A DNA stretch of 64,000 bases from Gossypium raimondii (lineage: Eukaryota; Streptophyta; Magnoliopsida; Malvales; Malvaceae), in contig NC_068567.1 of NCBI RefSeq assembly GCF_025698545.1, forward strand, positions 4,402,001 through 4,466,000. The letters are read 5' to 3'. The position numbers and the translations under genes are program-made. This document shows, piece by piece, positions 24,121 to 36,531 of the stretch. Position 1 is the first letter of the stretch; each line of letters begins with the position of its first letter. Under the pieces are notes generated by a model. That model ran no database searches. It was not told the origin of the DNA and was given only the letters and a program-made list of their open reading frames with translations.

Positions 24121-24252
24121 AAGAAATGATCCATTTTAATTGGGATAGTTTAGATTTAAAATTATTTCTAAATTAATTTTTCAAGTTATTTCATGTACTT
24201 GAGTAAGTCCAGGTTTCTCCTAATAAAATTTAACTTGAGATTAATCTTTACC

Positions 24253-24541
24253 TAAGCAACGAGCGCTTAAAGATAAAGCACTTCGAATAAGTACGTAGGC
24301 CACTAAAATCTCAACCAACAGCTTACTGGTATATCAATCATGTACTTTATGGAATATATTTTCATACCTATGTCTCGATATGCATCAAACATTCATACTT
24401 AAGCAACGAACGCTTAAAGATAAAGCTCTTCGAATAAGTACGGTTTTCAATATCTCAAGGCGAGACCACTAATATCTCAACCATGTACTTTATGGAATAT
24501 ATTTTCATACCCATGTCTCGATATGCATTAAACATACATAC
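24253..24541. repeat. Tandem duplication, two units of about 147 bp
   Basis: Unit 1 (24253-24399) and unit 2 (24400-24541) share AAGCAACGA, GCGCTTAAAGATAAAGC, CTTCGAATAAGTACG, CATGTACTTTATGG, AATATATTTTCATACC and CATGTCTCGATATGCAT in the same order. They differ by a few substitutions and small indels in the middle. No coding sense. Confidence 0.85.
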
Positions 24542-25607
24542 TTGGACAAAAACAAAGAGTCGGACCAAATAGGTATATAATTATGTCTCTTTTAAGAGAC
24601 GGAAGAGCAATGTTCACCTGTATTCATCTACGAAAAAATAGTTTGGTAATGAAAACTTAATGCTAACGAGTGTATGAAAAATACTTCCATTCAAGAATTC
24701 ATATCAACCCTGCAGTGTGCCAGCCAGCAGCTAGCTAAGCTCAAATATATACATATAAATGTGAGACAGTGACTGCAATTAAACGGAGGAAGGGAGAGGA
24801 CAATGTCGAGTGCTCCAACCAGCAGCATGCAGATGAAGCGCCTTCGGATGAGGCTTTTAAATGCTGAGTCTAAATACTGATGGACCCCTTGATTATGCCT
24901 TTGCAACAATTCATCACCATTACTTTACAATAATCTTTTATTTCAGGGATTTTTTATGCCACTTTCATCATGTCAGGACTCGAATTTTAAATCTATACGT
25001 CATCGCAAGAATCGACCGAATTAAATTTTGAATCATAAATATATCTAATCTCGAGCATGTAATATTTGAACCCATAAGCATCATAACTAAGCAACTCATC
25101 TATGATATTCATTGAATAGTTTCATTATGGGACATATAAATATAAAGTTGATGGGATTTTAGGGATATGTTTGATTCTTTCTTTTTCTTTCACCAAAGTG
25201 GAAAACAAAGAACCTATTTTAGAATTGAAGTCAAGGGGACAAGCAAGGTGCAGGTCAAAAAACACCCTCATTGACAGCCTAATTAATAAAATAGTTAATC
25301 CTCTCCACTACATAAACTAATTATATCATAGCTAGCTAGCTAGGGTTACCAAATCAACAATTGTTTAATGAACTAAACTTGGATCTTTTCCGATATAAGT
25401 AACAAAGAACTTGATTCACGTAATCTCCTTTTAAAAAGAGAAAAGCTTTGATTATCCTTGTGTCACCCACTTAACTGATTCGGTATATCCTCTTTGGTTT
25501 CAATGAATTATTTAACTTATAATTAGAGCGGCGCATTTATATGGTCCAACATTTTGACATATCATTAGTGTGCCATCGTTAATGTTTGGGGTTGGAGTTC
25601 GTAGTTG

Positions 25608-25705
25608 AATTTTTTAATAATGTTATCTTTAAGATTCGAACTTGCATCTTCTTTTAAAAATGTAGTGCGCCTTACCATTACACCCGATACTTATTGATAT
25701 GCTGC
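25608..25705 (-). repeat. SINE-like unit, second family
   Basis: Read on the minus strand: ATCGGGTGTAATGGTAAGGC, then GATGCAAGTTCGAATC, the A-box and B-box arrangement also seen at 15749. Heavily degraded. Confidence 0.4.
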
Positions 25706-26318
25706 ATATATGTATATAATAATCACCCATTATCAACCTTAAAATGGAATCAATGACATGAATATCTTTTTTTATTGATCATAATTGATTGCAATATATT
25801 CCAAATGATGTAACTTCAATAGCAATTCAAATGTGGAATTAATGCAGATTAAGAAAAGGGTAAAATCATGGATTAGTGGAAAACCGCGTTAGGCAAAGAA
25901 ATAATGAAAGGGAAGGGGGAGGGTGGTGAGGGCATAATATAATTTAAGCTTTAGAGATGAAATATTCAAATGGAAATTAGTGTGTGGGTTAGGGCGGCAG
26001 CCCCTACCATGGCGAGTCCTGTCCCTGGCTCCACCAACATTTGGAATATTATTATTGTGAGGAGATTCTCCATATTGCATTTGTAGGACCAAATTTAATA
26101 AACTACATTACTCATCATAATTAATATGTTTTTAATACTTATCAACATGCTTTGGTCAGTAGGAACCTTTAAAAAACATGAAATTTTAGTTAATTTAATG
26201 ATTAATTTCCTTTTCTTTTTGCAACTTAACCATTAGAATAATGAGAGTTTCATCATTTTCTCTTTTTTTCTTTATTATTTTAATATTACGAGTGTAAATA
26301 AAATATTTATGCTCATGC

Positions 26319-26490
26319 CGATTGAGTCTTAGTTCAATTGGCATTGGCATTATTATCAATACAGGAGGACTTGGGTGAATTGCATTATCCTCCTATTTAT
26401 GGGTTGGAGAGGGACTATGGGTAATTCTAGACATTATGACAAAAAGAACAAATATGACCAGAACCTATAATGAGATTGTTCAAAAAAAAA
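26319..26490 (+). repeat. tRNA-derived SINE copy with A-tail
   Basis: This is the best preserved copy in the window: GATTGAGTCTTAGTTCAATT, then CAGGAGGACTTGGGTGAATT, then CCTCCTATTTATGGGTTGG, then TCTAGACATTATGACAAAAAG, then GAGATTGTTC and a run of nine A. The order of A-box-like head, B-box region and A-tail supports a SINE. Confidence 0.75.
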
Positions 26491-27559
26491 TATTTGTGCT
26501 CACAAGTTATTTAGATTTGATTCAAAAAATTCAAATCCAGCTCAATTATTGTTAAGTGTAATAGCTTGTGAGCACATTTTTAATTAATGTTGAAACTTTT
26601 TGATTGGAGTTCAAATTCTAGTATAAATTTAAAATCGGCCAACCATGATAATCGTTACAAGTATTAAATTGAATAACTAATGTACCAAAATAAATCTAGA
26701 TCAAAACTTACGCGTGGTAGGGTTTAAAACTAGGATCTCAAATCTCCCAAGGCCTTTTCATTTTCAAGGGATGGAAAAATTAATAACCTAAATCTGACGG
26801 ATTCTGACCTAATCTCATCTTATTGGTGTGCAATTTTTTTGAAAATCCAGTTTAGGATGTGTGCGGAGTTTTAATTGAAACTTTACATGCGCTTCATGCT
26901 GACGTATAAAGATCAATTTTTAACATTAAAATGGATAATTTTTTTAACAGAAGCTCCCATTTGCTCTTTGATTTAACATTCAAGGACTAATTTACTCATT
27001 TTTTAAATAGAGGAGACAAAACGCAATCCAACTCCTAATATAAAAGTCTTCATGATACGTTTACCTACTTTATTTTTAATATACTGAAACTTTAAGCTTA
27101 TTTTCTCGTAATGATTTATAAATCATTGAATAACCTTCAACGTTAAAAAGAATAAATTGAGTAATGTTGCAAATAAGAAATGTTGTTATCTATTTAATTA
27201 ATACAAAAAAGATACGAAACATAATACGTATACATAAATTGGATAATTGGGTATAGAGATAATAGAGGTAGGTTAGGGGGAAAAAATGAAAAATGGGGTA
27301 TGGGGATGTTGACAAGGCAAGGGCACAACTTGGGTTAAGGGTTGTTTCCTTCTCTTAGGGGATGTGACTTGTCTCTAAGCCACCACCATTGCCTTCAAAT
27401 TGAAAAGGCCTTTATAATGAGTGATGTTGATGTCAATTTGCTAGGAGATTTTGGTTACACAATATCATGCATTTGCCACCCCTTTTCTTTTTTCTTTTAG
27501 TTTGACCTTAAAAATAGTCTAGCAGAAGAAGAAGAAAAAAGAGGGGGGGGGGACTTAAA

Positions 27560-27925
27560 TCACATTTTTGGTATTTGAACATGGTAATTTTTTCTATATT
27601 GGAATTTGAATTTTTTTTCAAGTTAAACACTGAACTTGACAATTGTTCCCACATTGGGGTTTAAACTTTTTTTATCTAAGTTAGACCCAGAACTTGACAA
27701 ATGTTCTCACATTGGGGCTTCAAGTTATTTTATTCAAGTTAGTCCTTGAAAACCCTAAAGTTCAAGCCTTAATGTGGGAATAATTGCCAAGTCTAGGCCC
27801 CAATATGGGAAAAGTTTCAAGTCCAGGTCCCAATGTGGGAGCAATTGCCAAGTTTAGAACCAAACTTGGACAAAAATAATTCAGACCCAACGTTGAAAAC
27901 ATTACCAAATTTTTTAATTGAAATC
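27560..27925. mobile_element. Foldback MITE-like element
   Basis: Left-arm words such as TTGACAATTGTTCCCACATT and TCTCACATTGGGGCTT are mirrored at the right by AATGTGGGAGCAATTGCCAA and AATATGGGAAAAGTTTCAAG, around a centre near 27745. No coding content. Termini and target duplication are not clear. Confidence 0.55.
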
Positions 27926-27987
27926 TCACCCCTAAAGGATTGTTTGTTTTTTTTTTCAAAATTTGTCAAGCTCACCTTCCTCCTTAC

Positions 27988-28486
27988 TAGAGATGGTAAT
28001 GGGGTTAGGCGGGCGGTTTTTTGCCTACTTCAATCTCGACTCGGTATATCACAAGATAATTTGATCTCAACCCGATTCAAAATTAAATATTAATTTATTT
28101 AATTTGAGAACTCAAAGTTATAGTTGGTTTTTACCTGAATTGATATATCACAATTTTTAATTTTTTATAATTTTTATCAAGATAGAATAGTATTTTTGTT
28201 AATTTTTTAAAATATGATATTCTTAATCTCTACGTATAATTATGTTAGAGAAAATATTAGCATAAATTTTATTATCATTTATGTTAAACTAATATTATAT
28301 ATATAAAGGTGTTTTGGCAATTATATTAGGATGAGGTGGGTTATTCCTAAATTTGACCTGATTTAACTAATTGCAAAATTAAACCCGTCCTAACTCATCT
28401 GGAAACCCGATTTCAAAAAAAATGCGATCATATTGAACTGAATCAAATCTAAATTCATCTAATCAAGATTTTCTTACCATCTCTAG
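27988..28486. mobile_element. MITE with TAGAGATGGTAA terminal inverted repeats
   Basis: The left end TAGAGATGGTAATGGGG and the right end TTACCATCTCTA are inverted copies about 500 bp apart. TAGAGATGGNAA-type ends are common in plant hAT-like MITEs. No transposase frame. The flanking duplication could not be identified. Confidence 0.65.
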
Positions 28487-28856
28487 AATTTACCATACAA
28501 TATACTACCATATTGAATTGAATTAGTTTACTAAGTTAATTATTTTGTTTAGTATTTGTACTGGTTGGTTCCAATGATATTGTTGATATAGTTGAATATT
28601 TTATATTAATATTTAATAATTTTTATAATTAATTTTAAATAAAAATATTGAATTTATATAAAATTTTAGTTTTAAATAAAAAAAATTCAACTATGTGCCA
28701 TTTTTTGTCATCCGATGAGCAGGCAAGTGGCCAAGTGTCAAATCAAGAAAGTTGTCTTTAAGCTGCACTTGATCCAAATTTTTGTTTTTCTTTGGCCTTT
28801 TAGGAGGATCTTCCAGTAGAAAAAAAAGTAAACTATTTTTTTTATCAATTTCATTT

Positions 28857-29016
28857 TAGATTCTTATCGTATCTGTTCTTTTTGATATAATATTTATAAC
28901 TACTTATAATCTCTTCCTAACCTATAAATAGAAAGATAATACACTCCAACACACTTAAACCTACATCCTCCTAAATTAGCAACAATACTCATACCAATCG
29001 AGTTAAGATTCAATCG
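28857..29016 (-). repeat. tRNA-derived SINE copy
   Basis: On the minus strand: GATTGAATCTTAACTCGATT, then TAGGAGGATGTAGGTTTAAG, TATCTTTCTATTTATAGG, and AAATATTATATCAAAAAGAAC. This is the same order as the other family members, with many C-to-T type changes. Confidence 0.6.
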
Positions 29017-29239
29017 ATATTATTATTTTTATTTAATATTATATATTGGTGGCAAAACTTTTATATCGCATTTAAAATCTTAAATAAATTTATCGTATTT
29101 GATAAATTTGAGTGTTTTATGTACTAAATCACTAAAACTTATCTTCACATTTTCAATTAACATGTGTTTCAAATTTACTCTTTAGGTATGGAATGAATTA
29201 TTGGTTCATGTGAGATTGTGCATAAATTGAAGGCACTTA

Positions 29240-29241
<2 letters not shown>

Positions 29242-29288
<47 letters not shown>
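29242..29288. repeat. (TA)n microsatellite
   Basis: An uninterrupted TA dinucleotide run of about 47 bp. Confidence 0.95.
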
Positions 29289-29292
<4 letters not shown>

Positions 29293-29551
29293 AATATGAA
29301 AAAATATTTTAAATTTATATAATATAGTAATAATTAATTGAATTGGGTATCTCACAATCATATACTTCTCAAATGCATGTGATTCGTTGAACATATTGTG
29401 ACTTCTCGTTGTTCCTACAAGATGATAGTGTTCGATTTGAAAAGGGTTTTTAACAAATATTAATGAGAGAATATGATAGCATATCATCATTTTACTTTTA
29501 GACTATGCAATGATTTCAAATATAATTAATTATTACAAGTATTGAATTATT

Positions 29552-29690
29552 ATTTAACTCGACTGGTGTCGGTATTGTTGTCAGTGTAAAAGGACGTGAA
29601 TCTAGTGCGCTGATGCATATCATCCTCTTATTTAAGAGTTGAGGAGGAGGTATGGATAGTCCTAGACATTAAAACAAAGACTAAGAATCA
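29552..29690 (+). repeat. tRNA-derived SINE copy
   Basis: TTTAACTCGACTGGTGTCGG, GTGTAAAAGGACGTGAATCTAGTGC-type B-box region, ATCATCCTCTTATTTAAGAG, then TCCTAGACATTAAAACAAAG. Same family as 26319, diverged. Confidence 0.6.
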
Positions 29691-30773
29691 TGATGCTATA
29701 CTCATATGGAAGAAAGTAAATTTAAAAAAAAAATAATCAGAATAAAACCCATTTTTATGTATGAGTGAGGTAGATGAAACAAAACTATTATAGAAGGTAA
29801 AAATAAAACATAAAAAAAGCGGCTCTTTAACAAAGTTGGATGTTATAATGAAATGTCGTTATAAAAAAGATTGACGGTAATGGTTTTATTTTTAAAAATT
29901 ACAACTGTAGCAATAATTTCAATCAAAATCGATTAATACAAACACTAAACTAAATAAATTATTTTAACAAATTACTACCAGTTTAGCACATGAATTACAC
30001 ACCATAAAATTCAAATCAGGCACCTAAAGTTTCAAAACCTCGACTTTGTAAACACAACCAAATTCAAAAAAAGTATCACAGAGGCTTTTGTACTAAGAGT
30101 TGAATTGTATTTTATCCCGTCTACTTAAAAATTGGACAAATTAGTCCATGTATGTTAGATCAAAGAGCAAATTGGTCGTTCTGTTAAATATTTTATTGAT
30201 TTCTGCCGTTAAAAACTAACCCATGTACGTCAGCATGAAATGGAAGTGGCACGCCATATGTAAGTGTTTGATTATTTCGTCAACCACCCCAATTTTTAAC
30301 AATAAAAATAAGTAACTTTTTTTTATCAAAAAGGACAATTTATTATTTTTATTTAACGTACAAAAATTAATTTATTTAATATTTTAATAAAAGAAATAAA
30401 ATATAATCTATTTAGTAAGTACTAAAATTTCTATATTACTTTTACCACCAAATTCTTATCCACAATCATAATATAGTAATTTAATTCCACTAGGGGATAC
30501 AAAGAAGTATAGTTTGTTTCACCATTTTCACCAATTTTCTTGCAATGTCATTGGTTAAAGATCCAACGTCCTATCTCTCTCCACGTGTTGACAAACCATG
30601 GATGATGATGCTGATGATGTGACATACACATCCAGCCATACAAACTCCAACCCCCCCCCACCCCATATTTTTTTTCCTTTTTATATCATTGAGGGTTTCC
30701 CTCTTTCTTACTTTCTTCTTTCTCTCTCTCTCCTCTATTTCTTAACAAACCTCAACTTCAAAGATCGCCAAAC

Positions 30774-32316
30774 ATGCTAGGAACTGAGCGTGATTTGAAC
30801 TTCAATGAGACCGAGCTGTGTCTCGGCCTGCCTGGTGGAAGTGGTGGAGGAGGAGGAGCTGCAGCCGCCGGTGGTGGTGGTAAAAATGAAGTGGAAAGTT
30901 CCCCAAAGACCACCGGGAAAAGAGGCTACTCCGAGACTGTTGATTTGAAGCTTAATCTTCAGTCTAAAGAAGGTTGCATGGATCTGAACCAGAACCTAGA
31001 AAATGGTTCAAAAGAAAAGAATCATCTCCCTGCAAAACCACCAGCCAAGTATGTCAAAAAAAAAACTACCATTGAAACATATTATATTTGTTTTTTTTCT
31101 ATATTTGTGTGTATATATTGATTTGTGGTTGGATTTTAAGGGCACAAGTATTGGGTTGGCCACCAGTTCGATCTTATAGGAAGAACATTATGGCTAACCA
31201 GAAGAACAACAGTGACGAAATCAGTGACAGAGCTAGCAGTGGCAGTGGCGGTGCAGCGTTTGTGAAGGTTTGCATGGATGGTGCACCATATTTGCGTAAA
31301 GTAGATTTGAAGATGTACAACAGCTACCAAAAGTTATCCGATGCCTTGGCTAAGATGTTCAGTTCCTTCACCATGGGTAAGTTTTACAGTTCGAACCTTA
31401 ACATGCAGCTTAGGGTTGATATTTCATCATCATGGATAGATATAACATTTGTTTTTTACGACAATGGTATGATATTTTGAGGGTTGTAATAGTAAGAAAT
31501 CTGAGTAAATTGGTGGGTTTTTTTTTTTTTTTTGAAGGGAGTTATGGATGTGAAGGAATGATAGACTTCATGAATGAGAGCAAGTTGATGGATCTTCTCA
31601 ACAGTTCTGATTATGTGCCAACCTATGAAGATAAGGATGGCGACTGGATGCTCGTGGGCGATGTCCCATGGGAGTATGTTTCACATATTATATATATATA
31701 TATATGCATGCTAGTCTTCATTAGATGTCTCCCCACAGTCATGCATGCACATCTTTTAGCAGCTCACCTCACAAATTAATCCGCTTTCCTTTCGATATAT
31801 ATTCTAGTACACCCACTTGGGTGAAAAAAATAACATTTCATAGTAATTGAGTTTTTATTGATTTAAAAAGCTTAAAAAGATAAAAATATTTTTAAAATTA
31901 TATAACTTACTTTATATATAAAAGAATGTTTTAATAATTTTTCAGATTGAGTTGGTGTCCAATGAACCCGTAACATCAACTCAATCAGAAATTTAATATA
32001 ATTATAAATATAGATAAAGGTTGATGTACTTATAGTACTTAACACATCATCATAAAAAAAATTAAATCTAAATCCACTTAACTTCATTTTTTAACAAAAT
32101 GTCGTTATATTCTTTTTTTATTTTTTCACAGGATGTTTGTTGACTCATGTAAACGTTTGCGCATAATGAAAGGATCCGAGGCAATAGGGCTCGGTAAGTT
32201 TGATTTTTTTTTTATCACTTATATACGTACGTGGATTCAATTAACAAATGTAAATTAATTTGTTGATATTAATTTCAGCTCCAAGAGCAATGGAGAAATG
32301 CAAGAGCAGAGCCTAA
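30774..32316 (+). CDS. Aux/IAA transcriptional repressor, IAA7/14/16/17-like, five exons
   Basis: Auxin co-receptor and repressor. Coding exons: 30774-31048, 31141-31376, 31538-31673, 32132-32193 and 32279-32316, all GT-AG with matching phases, giving 248 residues. EAR motif LCLGL at 15-19; a Gly/Ala-rich run at 21-36; a KR pair at 49-50; a second LxLxL-like motif LKLNL at 58-62; degron [15 protein letters not shown] from about residue 93 (Leu where Val is usual, the GWPPV core intact). The PB1 domain begins [14 protein letters not shown] and includes YEDKDGDW, and the protein ends [17 protein letters not shown]. That ending and [20 protein letters not shown] are typical of the IAA7/14/16/17 clade. 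A CT-rich leader (30701-30734) precedes the ATG. In Arabidopsis this clade sits beside IAA1/2/3-type genes, as here. Confidence 0.95.
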
Positions 32317-35300
32317 ACCATTCAAGATCATGGAATTAGAGCAAAGGGGCAGTTGCCCCCTACAACTTTCTTGAGATGGTGTCATTGTATTGTATTAAAT
32401 ATTTCATGTATTTGGTATATATAGATATATATATAAATAATTTTATTAAAAAAAAAAGAAAGAAAGAAGAAGATTTGGGACATTTGTAATGGACAAGAAG
32501 CAAGAAACTTAACCGTATTGTCTGGCTTTGTTTATTACTAATGGGGGGGGAGAATTGTTGAATGATCACATGTTTTTGCCATTGTCTGGTCGTCTTTTAC
32601 TGTCATAGTTTGTTGTCTATGTGTTTTGTTCTTCCCCCCTTAGTTTTTAATGCTAATATTTTCCTTTCCACCCAATCAAAAAGATTCTTCATTCTCTCTA
32701 ATTCCATCACTTTATTATCTTTATTAATATGCTGAAGAATAATTTTAATATAATATTATACATATTATTAGAGACATAAATAAATGCTTTGAAAATTTTA
32801 TTCAAATATCAGGACCCTACGAGAGACGGGGGAACATTACCATGTGCAGGCTGATGGTGGCATTCATTCATTGCCATTAATGCAGGTTTATTGTATATGT
32901 TTTTTATGAGTTTTTTTTTTAATAATAAAAAACATTAAATAAATCACAGGAGTTAGGTGAAATGACAATAGTCTCTCCTATCTTAATCAGTGGTCAAAGC
33001 TTCAATCCTCGTTCTGGGTATGAAGTAGCTACCACGTTAATGAACATGAGCTCACTTCATGCAAGGCTGTTGAGTGACTATGGTTAGAATTTTCTATTCA
33101 AGGTAGCATTGTAAATTTGTAATCGTATAATGCAATTATTTTTTATTAAAAAATCGTCTATTATATTTTACGCTTATATTTAAATAATTAATATTTTTTA
33201 GAGGACTACCAATTATAAATATAGCGTAATTATAAGTACAAATATATTTTAGATCAGTTGTAATGTAGAATTAAACCAAGACAAAGTATAAGCGATGAAG
33301 AATCGGAAATAACTATACCAACTCGTTATGAAATTACTAAAATCCTCGCTATGTACTAATTAATTTATATTTTTAGGAGGGTGTTTGTATCTTTTAATAT
33401 AATAGTCAATAAAAATATTTTAATTGAACACTATGCATGATAAATGATGAACTTTATCATTCTAATCAAAACATCAATTAATTTTATGTGAACTTTTAAT
33501 AAATATATTTGTTATATAACTTTTTTTATGGTAAAAAGACCTTTCCGATCTCTCTCAATTTCGAAATTGAGGAAGTTAGTCCCTCTTAAAAAAGATTAGA
33601 GCAATTTAATTACTGTCAATTTTGAAAGTGAGCAATTAAGGACAATTAGTCACAGCATTAATGTATTTCATGAATTGTGCATAACTTGGATTGGTATAAT
33701 AACAAATTTAGCCCTTGATGTTTACATATTTTTTTAATTTTGTCTTGATTCTAAAAATTTAACAAATTTAACCTTAATAGTTACACATTTGCAAAATCAT
33801 GAACAAATTGATAGAATATGTAAATTATGAGGTAAATTTATCATTATACCAATAAATTTTATGTAAGATCAATAAAAACATTAACGTCGTGATTAATTAT
33901 CCTTAGTTGCTCACTTTTTAAATTGACAAAGATTATATTAATCCAATTTTTTTTAAAAAAACACCAATTTACTTAATTTTTTAATTGTTTATTGGATCTG
34001 ACAAAAGCAGCACTATTTTCATTATGTTATATATAATAAGTGCAATTTGGTCACGTTATATATATACAACCGAATCATTGTGGGAGGCAGCAAAAATCTC
34101 TTTTAATATGCTGCTAATTATTACTTTATTAGCTTTCCTTCATATTTTGTCAAAGCAAAAGGGCCTTTGTGAGGGAAAATGGTTTTACTGATATTAACCA
34201 TTAAAATTTATGGATTAGGTAACAAATTTAAAATATCTTTAATATCATTATATAAAAACATGACATAAATCAAAATTTAATATCGATAAGTCGAGGTGAT
34301 ACTGACCTCGGCCTCATAAGATTGAGAATACAAATTCAAATCTAGAAAATTACTTATTGAGAGGGTTTTAACTTAAACACTCATTATTGAAATAAAATAT
34401 AATTTTGAATTGACTTTTCCATTGAAGCCCAATAAAATAATTTAAAATTAATTAAGTTCATGATCAAAAGTCACACCCAAATTGTGGGTTTATTTGAAAA
34501 TTAACAATTAATTATGTCCTTAAAATTAGTTTTTCCATCGAAGCACCTAACATATATAATGACTTACATGGCAATTGATATTCAAAAAAGATAGTGTGAC
34601 GGTTGACATGTAAAATTAAAGATGAGACCTATTTTATTTTATATGTTACGTTAGTACATATTTAAAAATTAAAATGCTAAATATATATATATATATATAT
34701 ATTAAATATTCTAAAATTTTATCAAAATTCCTAAAAATAGATCGGAAAATTTTAATCTATTTTTAAAAATTAAAACATAACCAATAAATTTATAAAAATT
34801 TAATCATCACAATTTGAACTTACCCTTGAGGAAATTCTTTGCACAACAAAGTACTGATTATGCAAAGCTTGAATAAAATGATTAAGATCAAACATCCCAC
34901 CCGAAATTTAAAGTAGCTTAAACATGATTGTAGTTACATGAGATATAGTTATAATTTTGAGTTAATTGACATGTTTTATAATTTCTTAGTATTTTCTTGA
35001 ATTTTATCTTTTTAAATTTTTAATGATATTATAATTTAATATTTTATTTAAAAATATTTTATATAATTTTTTAATCAAATTAATACTCAATCAATTCAAT
35101 TAAATGCAATTTTCAATTAGAAACTAGATTAAATTTTAATTATTTTATCCCTTAACATCTAAGCCTCTAATGTAAGTAACAAAAGGGTCTTCCAGACGAA
35201 GCACCGACCCAAATGGATTAAAATTTGTACACATATATCGTACTAAGTTTCCAGATGAGCATTAATAAAAGTTATAATGGAGCATTGTAGGTCCAAAAAT

Positions 35301-36531
35301 CTCCTTTTAATTTTCATATATGAAATTTCTTTTTAAGAAAAACCTATTTCAAATAATTATAAACATTCAAACAAACATGGAAATTGTAAGTTGATAAACT
35401 TAAACTCTTAAATATTATTAGGATAAACTACACCAGTTGTCCCTAAACTTTGATTAACACTACATTTCGGTCCAGGTTTTGAGCAATGAATTCCGAATTG
35501 AGCTCAAACAGCTTACCATTTTGGCTCAGACTCAACTTGATTTCAACACATCCCTGATCATCTCTCATTCATCATGTATGGGAAACAAAGACATGTCCCA
35601 CTGGCTTTTAACATGCCTGTAGTAATAAATTCATGGTTTAAGCTTGAACTTATTGCTACATCTACTATGCAATATGGCCCCAACCTTGGAGTTAGACTTT
35701 AATCACATTCTACTCGGATCAAACTTCTGATTTTCGGTTTGACCGAGTGAATTAACTTTTAAATAGTGTTTGAATGAAATTGACTACTGATTCCAAGTTC
35801 AATCGGTTCGACGGGCTGACCTTATTTTTTTTATTCAACGGCATCCATCTTCATTTTCTGGGCTGCAAGTAGAAATACCAGGTTTAAAGAACAAGTCGAA
35901 AAGCTCAAAGAGAAAGTGGTCTCCCAAAAGTGATGGCAAAGACAGAACAATGGACCAGTCTGGAACCAAAAGGGTCACTAAATTCAACTTGAATGGCAAG
36001 ATCTTGACGAACATATAAAGCAATATGATCCTACTACTAGACATCAGGAATATTGTACTCACTCAGAAGGCAGTAAAGCTTATTGATTGAATCAATGAAA
36101 GCACTTCCCCTCAGATAATTTGCTGGATGCGTTAGATGTTAGTTTGTATGGTATAACAACAACACGTGTCGCTAGTTATTGTCTAAGCTAAAAGGGAAGT
36201 TGGCTAATCACCAGGAACCATCTTATACTTTTCTAAGCTAAAAGGGAAGTAGGCTTAACAATAATGTTATATCAATATCAAAGCTATATACATTTCAATA
36301 TCTGAGGCAAGATGACAAACATTGAGAGTAGACACCAAAGAGTTCGACTAGAAATTTGAGAGAACTTCTCAAAATAAAAGTAAAGAAATAAATCATATGA
36401 CAATTCTAGCATACATCAGTGCACAAAAGTTAAATTAAATTGTTGTTTTTAGAAGGCCTGCAAAATGGCATGGATGAACATTACCATACTGCTCAGATGA
36501 TAGAAAGGACCAAATAGCAATACCTTCTTAT
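32317..36531. other. Spacer with repeats, no confident gene
   Basis: It includes the 3' untranslated region of the Aux/IAA gene, a SINE-like unit near 32945-33080 (AGGTGAAATGACAATAG, then TTCAATCCTCGTTC), a foldback element at 33540-33960 and (AT)n near 34683. A short protein-like stretch is noted at 36037-36122. The words CTAAGCTAAAAGGGAAGT occur twice at 36183 and 36234. Confidence 0.5.
33540..33960. mobile_element. Foldback MITE-like element
   Basis: The left arm contains GTCAATTTTGAAAGTGAGCA and AAGGACAATTAGTCACAG. The right arm contains CTGTGATTAATT-like CGTGATTAATTATCCTTAG and TTGCTCACTTTTTAAATTGAC, in mirrored order around 33770. No coding sequence; boundaries approximate. Confidence 0.55.

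Noticed and set aside
24803-24880. A 25-codon ATG frame in a less AT-rich patch
   Set aside because: Too short, no recognised motif, no nearby promoter signal that stands out, and no hairpin like a miRNA precursor.
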